Counted from the first letter of the stretch, positions 33,893-45,498 are shown. The stretch: DNA of 64,000 bases from Nitzschia sp. DOCU1 (GCA_951394045.1 OX595986.1:4369534-4433533), one strand, 5' to 3'. A program made the numbers and translations. Notes: a model not told the origin generated them from the letters alone.

Positions 33893-34509
33893 CTCGTACA
33901 CATGATGGGCAACCTGACGGCAGGCTTGTTATAATAAGCAGTGGTGGTCATGGTGGTGGCGAGGACCCACCAAGAAGAAGTGTTGTCGTTGGCTTGTTGT
34001 TGTTATCCAAGCTTCCCTTCGCATTTCTTGCTGTATTGGTGGCAGCGAGATGAAAAGATTTGTTTTTTCGTCCTTCAACAACAATCAGCTCCGTTGCTCT
34101 TTCCTCCACCACACGTTTTTAGTAAGTGGTAGAGTGGAGATGTCAGCTCCAAATTCGATCCGGGTCCCGAAAATGGTCTGGACGTCCGACCGCAGTGCGG
34201 TTAAGAACGGTCGAAGTCCCTCGATTTTCCGGTCGACGGACAAAAACGAGTCGCTTCAAATTCTGTCTTCTTTTACTACTGTACCTGGTACCAGTATAGG
34301 TACCATGGTACGGCGCGCTAGTTTTTGAAGCAAAATTCAAGTTTTCGTGACTCGTCGCCGCGCAACGCCATGGCATTACGATTGACCCCCGTACCACACT
34401 CTTGCATTGGACTTCTCAAAACGACAACCACAAGACATTACATCTCCCTCCTTTTGTCAGTGTCCGAGCGGCAACAACAACAAAAGACGCAGGGGCACTC
34501 AAACAGGGC

Positions 34510-36587
34510 ATGCATTGTCTAGTAGAGAGAATAAGCCAGCTTCCTGTTGCAAACGAGGAGGTTGTTGCCCCTTCGATGAACACGACGGCAGTCGGTCCAG
34601 AACCTTTTGCTGCTACTCCTCTTCCGCTGCCCACCGCCCCTTACTGCTCCGAGGCTCTGCTTATGACCTCTCAAGAGAGGCAGCAGCAGCAGCAGCAAAG
34701 TAGCGTCTCTGTGTGGACTGGCAAAAAAGAGAGTTGTAGTCGAGAATCAAATGACGCTTTATTATTGACAGCCAGTGAAATGTACAACACAGTTTACCGT
34801 ACTGTCGGGCCACCAAACTATCCCCAAGAAGACGGCGGGAATAATTCAACAAGTGCTGCTGTCAGTGCATCGTCCGGTACACCAAGTGTACGAACGCCGC
34901 CTGATGATGATACAGAGTTGATTTCGTCTCTCAAAGATACAATCCCCTACGTCCCACCGCAGTCCGACTACACGGTGGCAAGGGAAACCTACGAGAAAAC
35001 CTATCTTAATATTCCGTTCAAGAAGCAGAATGTTCGAAAACACACATCACCCAAAAAGAAAACAAAGAAGAAGAAAAAGTCGCCCGATGCTTCTTCCGCA
35101 AAGGGCCCTCGAGCTGCTAGTAGAGCCGCAAAACGGGCGCCTGGAAGGCCAGGAAGTAACGTTCTCGGTGTGGCCGATTGGTCGTTTCCCGAGCATCAGG
35201 AAGCGAGCCGATGGGCAATGATTGACTCCGCAGTTCGAAAGAACCAGGAACCAGGATATGTCTCCACCCATAATGATTCTGGTATTAACTCCTCGAACGC
35301 TGCCTCCAGCAACACCCCGAGGCCGAGTCGAAAGCGAAGAGTCACCAAACCACCAGCCTCGGACAGCAATGGCGACACGATTTGGAACTCTTTGGTTCAG
35401 GATGTCTGGTTCGACACGCGCTACTGGCAGTACGATGTTTCGCCCTACGGGTCTCTGGATCAGTTAGTGGCGCGCGCTCCAGATTCACATCCCGAGCAAT
35501 ACATGGCTCCTTCCGAAAGGTATTTACAGGCGATTCCTGACCCACCCATCAGCCTGGTAAAGGCGTCGAGAATAGGGCCAATGTTTCAGGCGCGAGTATG
35601 CTCCCGCAAAGAAGACTACCATGACAAGCGGAATGGCAGTTATTTACCAGAGTAAGAAAGGTTCCTGTTTCTCGTGTTTGTTCGTTGGATTTTCCCTCCT
35701 GATTAACACATTGTACTCTTGTTTGCGTTAGATACGAGGCAATATGGGATCCCGTCCTTGCTGACGAGGCCGAGAGGAACGGGCAAGACATTGAGGGCTT
35801 TCTTGGAAAGAATATGATGTTAGCGGAACGAGAGATTAGGATGAAGATACTGCACTCCTCTGGCTATGACGTTGCAGCCGCAAATCAGTTTTACGAACGG
35901 ATTCGGCGATTCGGCTGGGAAGAGGATGCGTCTTGGAGTCCAGAGGAAACAATGAAACTCGAAACGATTTTGAAGCAAATGGGAGGGTATGCAAAGAATC
36001 AATTTACTAGAATTGCCAAGCGAATGAACAGGAGTCGGGGCGACTGCTTGGTGCACTACTATCGATGGAAGAGTACCTCAGCATCTTACCCAGATATGAA
36101 AAAGGCTTGGAGATATAACAACAGGGAGTTTTGCAAAGTCTGCAACGACGGTGGGGCATTGATCTTGTGCGATCGATGTGATGACGCTTATCACACGGGG
36201 TGCCTGGACCCCCCTCTATCTGCCGTTCCTCGAGGAGAGTGGTTTTGCCCCACGTGCGTCGGGAAGAAGAGAGCTATGGGCGCTGGGCTTCTTTCGCGGG
36301 CTGTACGACCCTCCCCAAGCAAAGCGTTGTGGGCCGTACCAGCTAGGAATGCTACGCCAGTCAGAAAGGCGAAATTACAAAACTGCCCCGAGGAATCAAA
36401 CGGGACGCCTCGTCAGCTCTTCACGGCGCCAAGTCCAAGGGTACCGGAAATGTCTGTGCCGTCCCCAGTCGTTCCGCCTTCAAGTGCAGAGAAGGGCTCT
36501 CTCTTTTCTTCGGATTGTTTTTCTCCGGAGCCCGAATTCGTCTTCTCGGACGAATCGTCCGCCTTCTCAGAGCCGCCGGATGTCTAG
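34510..36587 (+). CDS. ELM2-SANT-PHD chromatin protein
   Basis: Exons 34510-35651 and 35732-36587 (GTAAGA donor, TTAG acceptor, phase 2) give 665 residues from the first in-frame ATG; the start is uncertain and a downstream Met (34576) is possible. Residues 1-340 are low-complexity, with a Gln run and a Lys-rich patch (KKKTKKKKK). An ELM2-like block spans about 352-400: IGPMFQARV, then YEAIWDPVLADEAERNG. A SANT/Myb domain follows at about 447-492 (WSPEETMKLE, RIAKRMNRSRGDCLVHYYRWK). A PHD finger at about 513-561 reads CKVCNDGGALILCDRC to WFCPTC. ELM2-SANT proteins such as MTA, CoREST and SNT2 recruit histone deacetylases; the PHD finger adds histone reading. The intron falls inside ELM2, which supports the join. 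Confidence 0.87.
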
Positions 36588-36738
36588 AAGATCTAGAAGC
36601 ACACCGATTTTTTGAACTATGGTACTATACTTTCTTTCTTTTGAATATGGTTGAGCTAGTGGTATTGTATAGGTGGCTGCGAAGCACCGTTGTCTAGTGT
36701 TGGAGTGCTCTTCGCGCCTACAGAATGGAGCGACGGGT

Positions 36739-39672
36739 TTAGACCTTCACTGAAAGCTTTTTCAAAGCGTCGAGGGGGCTTGGCTGCGTTGCCTTCATGC
36801 TTTTCTTTCGGTACTTGAGCTTGGCCTGAGGCGAGGGAGGTTTCTTCTTGGTTTCCACCGATGACTGCGCGTAGTTTTCTTTTTGTCCAAGCAATAGTTC
36901 TGCCTCCCGCGCCTCCCACTCTTGGTCACGAACATCAAGGTCAGGCGCACGTTGAAATTTCGAGGGAGACGGAAGTTTGAGATCGAAATGTGGCTTGTCT
37001 GTTTTGGCCCATTGGTTCTTAATGTCGTAAATGTAGTTCACTCTGTCCATGTGGTTTCGAAGGGTCTTTTTCACCAAAGTCTGGTCCTCGAGACGAGCCT
37101 CTCGGCACCGTAAGAACTGTTCTTCATCTTGCCTGGTCCACTTGCATTGAGCTTGAACTACCGCTTCCTTGACAGAAAGCTTTAGCTTCTCGTTTTCTCT
37201 TTCAAGATCGCTGCACTTCTTCTCGTAGGCCTCCTTTGCGCGCTGGAGCTCCTTCATTCTCCTTTCAAGATCTTGGACTCGTTTTGCCGCCTCTTTACTG
37301 ATTCCTTGATCAGCTTCCCGTCCACGATTGGTGGTAGCTGGTCGTGTACTCGATGGAATAGCCTGTCTTGCTTCTGAACCGTATGCTGCTCCACGCTCGT
37401 GATGCACACGATCGGCGTCGCGGGGAGCCCGCTGCTCCGCCAGCACACCAGCTGGGCGCTGATTACCTCCATTCGCTGCTCGATGAGAATGTTTATCAAT
37501 GCCAGAATCTAAAGCAATTGGTTTTGGGACACTGACAGCTTCGAAGGCCACGGGGTTGACACGATTGAGCCCTGGATCGACTTTTGTGGTGTAAAGAGTC
37601 TTGGCTTCGAGGCTGTTCTCGTTCTCGTAATTTTCTCCGTTTTCGAGAGAAGAGCGACCAAGGGGCTGACGAGTAGTCTTGTAGTCATCAACGACTTGCC
37701 TGGGATGGGAAATATTGGTGTCCAACACTGGTCGTCTCTTGGTAAGATCTTGTTCCTGGGCGCGCTCTGAGTCGACAGCTGGAGGTGCTAGTGCCGTTCT
37801 TCCTCCTACGTTTGAGGATGTGAAAGCAGAAGTAACGCGCTGGCGCTCTACAACAGGGTTGCAAAGCTGCTTCTTCGCAGGGAGATGAACTCCAGGAAAG
37901 TCAGATACGTAATCAGGATTTCTGATCGTGGGGTTCTTTTTCGGCGGTTGAGCATGGGGAGCCATCGGCAACGGGGCGTCAAGCGTTGGGGCAGTTGGGG
38001 ATGGATTGCTGTAGGACCCTGCTCTTGCTTTTGTGAAGGAAGGAGCATAAGCAGGAGGCTGTTCAACGTTTTCGTCCGCTTCATCAATCGACGCCGACAA
38101 GGCTAACGATTGTGGGGATGTGTTCCGATTTCGATTCGTTCGGTCCCGGGAGTCTCGCACGAATCCTTGATCCAAGGAAGCATCGTCTTCATCCATAGTC
38201 GTTGTTCGAGTCAGGGTTGATCGAGAGTCGGCCGACACAATAGAACGAGATTCTGCGCGATTCAAGTCGACCGGCACGATACCGCGAGTATTAGCGAGCG
38301 CAGTGCCACAGAGCAGCTCCATATCTTGAAGCAGAATACGCTTCTCGTAGTAATCAACATGACCAGGGTAGGCTGCAAGCATGAGAGTAACTCTGGCAGA
38401 CGCACTTTCGGTGAACAGTGGCTGAAGAAGCATTGTCACTTTATGCTGACGGAAAGGAACTGGCTTGAGTTGACGATGGAGCGAGTTTTTCTCCTGCGAA
38501 ACTGCAGAAATTTCGCTAATAGCGTCGTCGACGATATCAATTGCACCACTGTTGCCGCTACGAACATCCGTATTATGAATCATCGTACGGAGGCAGTGCA
38601 AGACGGCTGCGCTTGCCTCTTGATTCTTGTTGGCGACGCTGTCCTTCCCTCGGCTTTGACTCTTTCGCCCTTTCTCTAAACCGGCCATGTCAAGGATCGC
38701 AATCTTATCCCCGCACTGGTCTCCGTTACTAATGGGCTGAAGAGTAATCAAGAGGTGATGATTTTGACCTTTTGCAGCCTTGGCACTGTTGGTAAGTCCT
38801 TTTTGGAGTACTTCGCGCGCTTGGGTAACGTCAGTGCATCCTTCTACGAACAACTCAATGTTGTCCGAATCCAGTTGAGTAAACTCGGTCGACGGTTGCT
38901 TGAGCGGAGAAAGAATCGGACTTCCAATTGCACGTTCGAACTTTGCAGCCATACCACGGACTGTCAAGTTCCGTTTGGGTGTCAGCTTCTTCTTCTCTTT
39001 CGGTTTATCTGCATCGCCAGAGCTCAATAAGTCATGAATCACGCACCCACTGGGGTCGGAACCTTTTGTGTGTGTGACCTGAGCAATGGAGATGTTGACA
39101 GCAAAACCCTTCGAGCCAGTTCCAGAGCTTGCATGATGCTTGGATTGAGAAAACAAGCTGTCGACTAGGCGAGGAACCAAACCATCCTGCGACGCCCGAC
39201 GCTTGGAGATGGAAGTTCCACCGAAGCAGGTGTAAGTCTTTCCAGAGCCAGCAACGCCCATACAGACCACAACGTGGCACTTTGGGCCGGTGTTTCCTCG
39301 TCGCGTTTGAGACTTTAGAGAACTCATCGTGGCAGTGGCGATGGGCAATCCCAACGTGTAATACAACTTGTCTTGGCTCGTCGCGTCCGGTAGCACGTGA
39401 TTGAAATGATATTCAGTGGGAGTGTTATTCGCGGTGGCATCCGAATCGGATCGAACACGGATTCCAGTGGCACCTGGAGAAGACAACGCTCCACCATGAA
39501 TCGGGTTGAGCACAACAGTCGCAGGAGCACTCCGCATGACACCATGGATTTGCTCCAGAACAATCGTATCTTCCGCCGCTTCCTTCCTCGACATTGGTCG
39601 AAGCCTGAGAACAGACTCGACACTGATACTGCAGTGGCTCTCCGCTGACGGATCAATGCTTGAAAATACCAT
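36739..39672 (-). CDS. Divergent kinesin-like motor protein
   Basis: A single exon of 977 residues from an ATG at 39672. The motor domain occupies about residues 15-480, with SVLRLRP at strand 1, P-loop GVAGSGKTYT (139-148, canonical GQTGSGKT), switch II ILDMAGLEKG (canonical DLAGSE), and NKNQEASAAVLHCL in place of NKSLxALxxVI. A disordered linker follows. A coiled coil lies at about 790-860 (VQDLERRMKELQRAKEAYEK), then a conserved-looking C-terminus. P-loop residues for nucleotide binding are intact, but switch regions are changed, so ATPase activity and microtubule motility may be altered. No kinesin subfamily can be assigned. It converges with the ELM2-SANT gene, 151 bp apart. Confidence 0.82.
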   Translation of the reverse strand: MVFSSIDPSAESHCSISVESVLRLRPMSRKEAAEDTIVLEQIHGVMRSAPATVVLNPIHGGALSSPGATGIRVRSDSDATANNTPTEYHFNHVLPDATSQDKLYYTLGLPIATATMSSLKSQTRRGNTGPKCHVVVCMGVAGSGKTYTCFGGTSISKRRASQDGLVPRLVDSLFSQSKHHASSGTGSKGFAVNISIAQVTHTKGSDPSGCVIHDLLSSGDADKPKEKKKLTPKRNLTVRGMAAKFERAIGSPILSPLKQPSTEFTQLDSDNIELFVEGCTDVTQAREVLQKGLTNSAKAAKGQNHHLLITLQPISNGDQCGDKIAILDMAGLEKGRKSQSRGKDSVANKNQEASAAVLHCLRTMIHNTDVRSGNSGAIDIVDDAISEISAVSQEKNSLHRQLKPVPFRQHKVTMLLQPLFTESASARVTLMLAAYPGHVDYYEKRILLQDMELLCGTALANTRGIVPVDLNRAESRSIVSADSRSTLTRTTTMDEDDASLDQGFVRDSRDRTNRNRNTSPQSLALSASIDEADENVEQPPAYAPSFTKARAGSYSNPSPTAPTLDAPLPMAPHAQPPKKNPTIRNPDYVSDFPGVHLPAKKQLCNPVVERQRVTSAFTSSNVGGRTALAPPAVDSERAQEQDLTKRRPVLDTNISHPRQVVDDYKTTRQPLGRSSLENGENYENENSLEAKTLYTTKVDPGLNRVNPVAFEAVSVPKPIALDSGIDKHSHRAANGGNQRPAGVLAEQRAPRDADRVHHERGAAYGSEARQAIPSSTRPATTNRGREADQGISKEAAKRVQDLERRMKELQRAKEAYEKKCSDLERENEKLKLSVKEAVVQAQCKWTRQDEEQFLRCREARLEDQTLVKKTLRNHMDRVNYIYDIKNQWAKTDKPHFDLKLPSPSKFQRAPDLDVRDQEWEAREAELLLGQKENYAQSSVETKKKPPSPQAKLKYRKKSMKATQPSPLDALKKLSVKV

Positions 39673-40081
39673 TGTTTCTTTTCCTTTCTTATGGCAGTGA
39701 AGTAATTGCTATCTAGCTGGTAGTAAAGGACTTCTTTGGGGATGATTTGAGAAAGATGTGAGAAAGGTCTGAAATTCTGAAAGAAAAAAGAGCCGTTTGT
39801 CGGTTTGTGCGGCGCACCCGGCGCGAAATAACACCATGACATCGAAACGACATGACGACCATGTGGATTGACTTGGCACGTCACAAGTTGTTGACACCAT
39901 GAAATGACTACATCGACTTTGTTACCGGTAGTTTGGGGGAACTGCCTTCTTTGAATCACGTGATTTTCTCCCCACAATGATAGGCGAAGATCACTCTGAC
40001 TACAGGTAGTTACTACTTCAGTCCGGTGTTAGTGGAGAGTTATGGTGAGTTATTCCAGAACGACGAGAGCTCTCCGACTAT
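39673..40081. other. Intergenic between two minus-strand genes
   Basis: Kinesin promoter region and 3' flank of the seven-TM gene. No other feature was seen. Confidence 0.5.
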
Positions 40082-41509
40082 CTAATCTAAGCGAACCTTG
40101 CTCTTTCCAAAAGTCCATGTTCGCGGCTGCGAATTACTATTTGCCGACATGCTCAGACTGTCCGTCAAATTTTCATTCGTAGTCGCCATGTGACTTAGTT
40201 TGTGGTACGAAGATGAATGTGATGTCACCAAGAGCGACAAAAGAATGATTGCAGAAGTCTGAAGGGTTGCTCCCCAAACCCCCACGGCACGATGTCTCAA
40301 GTAGAATGGCACAACCGTGTTGACAATCCACGTCATGACTGGGAGGGATTGGAACCACAACGTCCCAACAATCCCGAGCTGCAGATAAAACCCCCGCAAT
40401 GATGCTGGACATCTTAATCTTGTCTGGAAACAGCAGATAAGAAGACCCAGCCCCAACAAAATTCGAAACAACATGAGAATCTTTCCCGGAAGATGCTCCA
40501 AGTCGTGGTAGGAATCAAAGTCGTCATTGTAGGTACGCCCCCACTGAGCCAGGACCACATGGATTACGAAAATGCCAACGGCCAGAACAGCCGTGGGGGT
40601 AAGGCTTGTCAAGGCACCAAATGGAGATTGCAGTCCACCCAACATTCGTTGTAGAGCATTGGCGTTCTGCTGGACCGCCAGCACGTCGGATGGCAACGTC
40701 CAACCAGCACCAACAGAAAGCAACATCAAGGCCACCAACGAATCACAAAGCGCCTCTAGATGAGCCGAGACGGCGTCCAAAAAGTACGATCCAATGCCAT
40801 CATGCGCATAGAGCGACAGATGCACAATTTCGATCAAACTGGCGAACGAATCGCAGGCAGCCGCTGCCATGACCCAGAAAATGGCAGCATGTACCGTCGA
40901 CTTTTCATACAATTGAATCATAACCGTCATACCCAGCAAAATAGCAAGGACTCCACTGACTAGTAGCGTAATAGTGTGCATCATCTTCAAATGAGTTTCG
41001 TCGGCGCTGACATGTGAGCCGTCATTCCACGCTTGGAGCTGGTAGTGCACTTTGGGAATCGCATCATCGTGCATATAAAACTCCAAGGAGCAGTCGGTGA
41101 TGACAAAATAGTAGTAATGGGAGCGGTCGTCCTTGGAATTGTCCAGAGGCATGGCTACCTCGGCTTGATACATTTTGTGTTTATGCTCCTGCGAAACTTG
41201 CTCATTGATAATCGAAAAGGGAACTTTGTCGGTGCAACTCGGGGCTTTCTGGAAGGCGGGCCAATTATCGTCTCTTATCAATCGCACGAAAAGGTCCTTG
41301 TTCATTTGATATGGGCGGTCGGATGTAAATGTTAAAGAAACGTGTCCAACTTTCTTGGGGGAAATAGCGAAACTTCCGAGCACATATTCTGTGTTGAGGC
41401 CCGACAATCTGAAATCGCCTGATATAACTTTGGCTGAGCATAGTGTCGGAAGCAACGCAAGAAGTAACACTATCAGCGAACACCGAATCATCAACGGAGT
41501 GCCCATCAT
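40082..41509 (-). CDS. GPR180/TMEM145-like seven-transmembrane protein
   Basis: The frame from the tandem ATGs at 41509/41506 gives 475 residues; the open frame upstream has no ATG. Residues 1-25 are a signal peptide (LIVLLLALLPTLCSA). A lumenal domain of about 150 residues follows, with ELM-like beta strands (KVISGDFRLSGLNTEYVLGSFAIS, YYYFVITDCSLEFY). From about residue 180, seven hydrophobic helices follow, starting ITLLVSGVLAILLGMTVMI. This signal peptide, lumenal domain and 7TM layout is that of the GPR180/TMEM145 (intimal thickness-related receptor) family within the GOST group. Family members act in secretory trafficking or signalling; ligands are unknown. The last 40 residues are a Ser/Asn-rich cytosolic tail. 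Confidence 0.8.
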   Translation of the reverse strand: MMGTPLMIRCSLIVLLLALLPTLCSAKVISGDFRLSGLNTEYVLGSFAISPKKVGHVSLTFTSDRPYQMNKDLFVRLIRDDNWPAFQKAPSCTDKVPFSIINEQVSQEHKHKMYQAEVAMPLDNSKDDRSHYYYFVITDCSLEFYMHDDAIPKVHYQLQAWNDGSHVSADETHLKMMHTITLLVSGVLAILLGMTVMIQLYEKSTVHAAIFWVMAAAACDSFASLIEIVHLSLYAHDGIGSYFLDAVSAHLEALCDSLVALMLLSVGAGWTLPSDVLAVQQNANALQRMLGGLQSPFGALTSLTPTAVLAVGIFVIHVVLAQWGRTYNDDFDSYHDLEHLPGKILMLFRILLGLGLLICCFQTRLRCPASLRGFYLQLGIVGTLWFQSLPVMTWIVNTVVPFYLRHRAVGVWGATLQTSAIILLSLLVTSHSSSYHKLSHMATTNENLTDSLSMSANSNSQPRTWTFGKSKVRLD

Positions 41510-42352
41510 TGTGATTGCTGCTTGTGACTGACTACAAGCTTTGGTATAAACAACAATGACCCGGTACAACAAAGTTCCTTGGCTCGATTGCACTTCCAAT
41601 TGAAGATCCAAATGCAACGCCTCTTCGCTCACGGGAACATGAGAAGCGTGTATGTTTTAAGCTTACGGCAATGCGGACCGCCGATCGATGCGAAAAGAAA
41701 GAATCGCGCGAGAAAGCGAAGGAGCACACGCACCACTTTCTTTTAGAATGAGCAGAGAGGCACGATCTACCATACCTACGAGCGGTCCATATGGTAGTAT
41801 TCCTTGGTTCCACGGTACGGTAGATGAGATATACGACGTACCGGTACGAACATTGCGGGCAGAGCCTATCATATAGTAGTAGTAAGTAATAACACCACAG
41901 AACAAAAGAACTACAGATATTTTAGGCCTTGGGATAGAAAAGTGGATCCAAGATCTCCAATGACTGCTAACTCTACTACGAGTACTGCCTAGACGACCAG
42001 CATGATGATCACAAACATGCCGAAAGGTGAAGGAGGTTGGAGAGCTCCGATGCCGACTTCCGCATTGGCTTTGCGTGATAACACGATTCGTCTTTCTATT
42101 GGGTGTTGTACCCAAATATATAATTCACAGGCCAGCGAGGAGAGAGAACTCGTGTGTTGTCAGCCAGTTAGTTAAGGTCCACACTGACCAAGCGCGGTTC
42201 CCACAAAATTCAATCTAGTCTTGGGAAGGCCAAGCGTGGACAAATGAGTTTCCACGGTGGATGGCATGGTACTCAATGATCGCCTCATCCCGCCACCGGC
42301 ATATTTTATCCATACTTTATTTGGGGACAGGACGCTCGCGACGAAAGGAAAA
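41510..42352. other. Intergenic, divergent promoters
   Basis: Divergent region between the 7TM gene and the small plus-strand gene. Open frames are shadows without domains. Confidence 0.5.
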
Positions 42353-42829
42353 ATGGAGTCAAACCGTGCCACCAGGATTGAAGAGCTTCAAGCAAGAATC
42401 GACAAGGTCGGCGGCACCCTTGAAACCACTATTCACGAAGACCATCTGCTTCTACTGCACGTCGAAAGAGTGGCAGCTCATTGCAAGCGAACGTTGTTGA
42501 AAATGGGAGAGGAGGCACGCGGTGACAAAGATACCCCACAAGACGGGTCGTCTCCCTCGTCTTTTGGGTCGTCCACTACCGACACGACTACGCCGGACAA
42601 GAAGAGCATTCAAAGTTCCTCGATGGACTCTTTAAGCGCATTGGAGGCCCGAGAGCTCTTCCCTGAGTCACCCGCATCGCATGACCAGCGTGCGTCGCCC
42701 TCTTCGGAATCGTCTAGTAGGTCTCTGAGGACCCATTTTGTGCGAAAAATCGCATACGAAAAGGAACAACAAGTACGAGCGATCATGTCCAAGATGCAGA
42801 AGCGCATGAAACGCCAAAGTTCTGCTTAG
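42353..42829 (+). CDS. Small coiled-coil protein of unknown function
   Basis: From the ATG at 42353 this encodes 158 residues; an ATG at 42266 would add 29 more. Nothing in it is recognised. Residues 1-50 form a Leu/Glu-rich helix (ATRIEELQARIDKVGGTLET, HLLLLHVERVAAHC). A Ser/Thr/Asp-rich disordered centre (about 55-110) follows, then a basic C-terminal helix (FVRKIAYEKEQQVRAIMSKM, QKRMKRQ). The layout suggests a small adaptor or cytoskeletal-type protein. Its stop is 34 bp from the convergent stop of the PPWD1 gene. It might be part of a larger spliced gene. Confidence 0.55.
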   Translation: MESNRATRIEELQARIDKVGGTLETTIHEDHLLLLHVERVAAHCKRTLLKMGEEARGDKDTPQDGSSPSSFGSSTTDTTTPDKKSIQSSSMDSLSALEARELFPESPASHDQRASPSSESSSRSLRTHFVRKIAYEKEQQVRAIMSKMQKRMKRQSSA

Positions 42830-42863
42830 TGCCTTCTGGTAGAAGCGTTTGGTGATCGTCTGG

Positions 42864-45078
42864 TTACTCGATATCCACGCTTAGGATTCGAATTTCGTCC
42901 AAAGGCTTAGGCGTGATTCCATCCGATGCGGAGATATTAGAAACAATAACGTCAATAAAACGCCAGTTACAGCACGCGGAAACATACCTTGTCCATTTTG
43001 TCTGTCTTGGCATTTTCAATCATCGTACAAACATCCATTCCCTTTGTGACTCTCCCAAACACGGTGTGCTTGTTGTCCAACCAAGGGGTAGGAACTGTAG
43101 TGATGAAGACTGTAGCAAACGTTAGCTATAAAATGAAAATCAGCTCTGCTTCATCAGAGTACTTCATCGTTGAAACTTACATTGAGATCCGTTTGTATTT
43201 GGCCCGGCATTTGCCATTGACACCGTGAAAGGGCGGTCGTGCCTTAGACTGAAAGGGACAACGGGATGTGTGAGAAAGGTCGATGCGTGGCGGCAAAACT
43301 CTACATCACGTCGTTTACACTTACTCTCGAACAAATTCATCCTCGAACTCTCCTCCCCAAATAGATTCTCCACCTGTACCATCACCTAATGGATCTCCAG
43401 TTTGAATCATGAAACCTGGAATCACCCGATGGAAGATAACATTGTCGTAGTAACCTGATCGCGCATGCCCGCAAAAGTTCTCTAGTGTCTTTGGAACCTC
43501 TGGGAACAGTTTGATGTGAATATCACCCATGCTTGTTCGAAGAATGGCCTTCGAGAAGGCCGTTGCTTGTTTACTACCCCCGGCACCGTTAACACCGGAT
43601 GCCAACAGCCGATCTTGTGCAGTGGGCGCCTCATTCCAGATATCTCGCGATACTTCCTCAGAATTATCCTTATTTTCGTTGTCTTTGAGAGGATCGATAT
43701 GAGAGAATACATAAAATCGACGTTGATTGTAAGCCAAGACAATCACTAGAGCATCATTGGCCACCTTTCGATCCTCCATGGCAATGGATGTGCTTGCACC
43801 TCTAGCAAGCTGCATTTGTTGATTCAACTTAGCGTCGCCGAGTGACAAGCAAAACGAAAGGAATCGCAACTGGCTTGCATCGGCCTTTCCAATGATTTTC
43901 AGCACTTTATTCTTTCTCCATTCAATAATTTTGATTCCAACCATGGTAGAAACGAGAAGATATTGTTCGGAAGGATCCATTTGGACCATTTGTTGAGTCG
44001 GCAAATGCGGCTGCTCTTCCAATTCTCGCTCCGTGGCAGCACGCTTGCCAAATTCGATCGAATCCATTCCATGCGAAGCTCCATTGTTTGCTGCATACAC
44101 ATCTAACCGCTCGTCATAACGCACTTGTATCTTTCCCGTGGCCAGCTGAAACACATGTACCTTGTGATCAGCGGCATACACAACGAAGTAATTGTTCGAC
44201 ATGGTCATGGACCGAGCAAATGTCTTTTTCTTGGCAAGTTTGTACAAATCGGTGGATATTTTTGACTCATATTGGAATTGATTGTTTGCTTTGGAGCAAG
44301 GAGCTCCAACTGCTTCTCCATCCTTCGACCCTGAAGTGCAGTCCCAAACTTCAAAAATGCCTTGCTCGTCGGCACTGACGCAACACTTATGCTGTGGGTT
44401 GTAGGCCAGGCACGTGACAGGCTTGGAGTGAAAGGAGAGGATCTGGATTTGCTGCAACGTTGTTATTGAGTAGATAAAGATTTTTCCATCGGAGGCGTTG
44501 CTAATGGCCAAAAGTGAGTCTTTCGACGCATCTTGAAGAAAGCAAGCGGCGTGTCCGAACGACTCGTGGGTTTTCAGCATGGCAGTGGCATCAAAGGTTG
44601 AGACGTCATAGAGCTTGATTAAGCCGTCCTTTCCGATGGACGCCACAGTGTCTTCGGAAGAGTCCAAACATAAAGCTACCACGGGTCCAATGTGGGCAGT
44701 GAACGACTTCACAAACTCCAAGCAAGGAGTGGGCGCTTCTTTGTTACTCGTCATTTGCTCATCTGGAGTATCAGCGGAAGTGCGCTTCCAAAACTTGACA
44801 ATGCCCTCTTCACAAGCAGTGATGACGTAGCCATGTCGACCAGACGAAATGACATGGCTAACTGCTGCTTTGTGCATAAAGGAGACGTGATAATGGGCAC
44901 TCGTCGGGATTTCCTCCAAGACGCGAGAACTTCGGGATCGTTTCTTTGGCGGTTCCAGGCCCGGTGGCTCCACGTCGTCATCTTGCTTGTTTTTCTTGCT
45001 ATCCGAAACCATGGCGAGATAGGCAACGATAGCAATAGCACTAATGGTTGGATCTTTCGTCTTGCCGATGAGTGGCAT
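42864..45078 (-). CDS. PPWD1: PPWD1-like WD40 plus cyclophilin isomerase
   Basis: Four exons, 45078-43325, 43248-43181, 43109-42988 and 42905-42864, give 661 residues; a second Met at 45012 ([10 protein letters not shown]) is an equally good start. The N-terminal half has WD40 repeats, opening [26 protein letters not shown] and IKLYDVST. The C-terminal 165 residues are a full cyclophilin: [79 protein letters not shown]. Catalytic Arg in FHRVIPGF and Gln/Phe/Trp/His positions match active PPIases. PPWD1 homologues are spliceosome-associated nuclear isomerases. The four small terminal introns sit inside the cyclophilin domain; splicing restores the family sequence exactly. Confidence 0.95.
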
Positions 45079-45498
45079 CCATTTCGATCACCAATCTCAA
45101 AGTCTGAAATCATCGAATAGATTGGAGGGAGGTCGAGTCATTGCGTCTGGTCGTCGCCTCCAGAGCTAAGTTTCTGGCTAAAAATATTTTCTGCGAGCCG
45201 GGGGACCGCACATTCGGTCGAGTGACTCATTTACTTCCCCCAACAACGCACTCACGACCCTACAGTCAGAGATGCATAGTGGGTAGCTATGACGGAAAAC
45301 CTGGTTCTTAGTATAGTATTCTTCCTTAGGTCATTATATTCAAAGTAGCTTTAGCTATGATATTGTTGCTTTGCTTCCCCTTAAAGCAGCAGCAGAGAGA
45401 GTAGTTGTCATTGCATCATCTTTGCTGCTGTGGTATTAGGATTCCATCGTTTGTTGAATCGATGCATTTTCCCATTGAGCGTGCAGTAGGATATGTCA
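45079..45498. other. Intergenic
   Basis: PPWD1 promoter side and 3' flank of the Myb-like gene. Nothing recognised. Confidence 0.5.

Larger units (their letters stand above)
32334..34509. other. Intergenic, 2.2 kb, hairpin- and repeat-rich
   Basis: No protein gene is supported. It contains a 10-bp-stem hairpin (33194-33217), a 51-nt imperfect hairpin followed by a perfect 24-nt palindrome (33697-33774), a 21-bp direct repeat (33140 and 33872), and nested GGTACC palindromes (34281-34311). The right end should be the ELM2-SANT gene's promoter. Confidence 0.55.
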
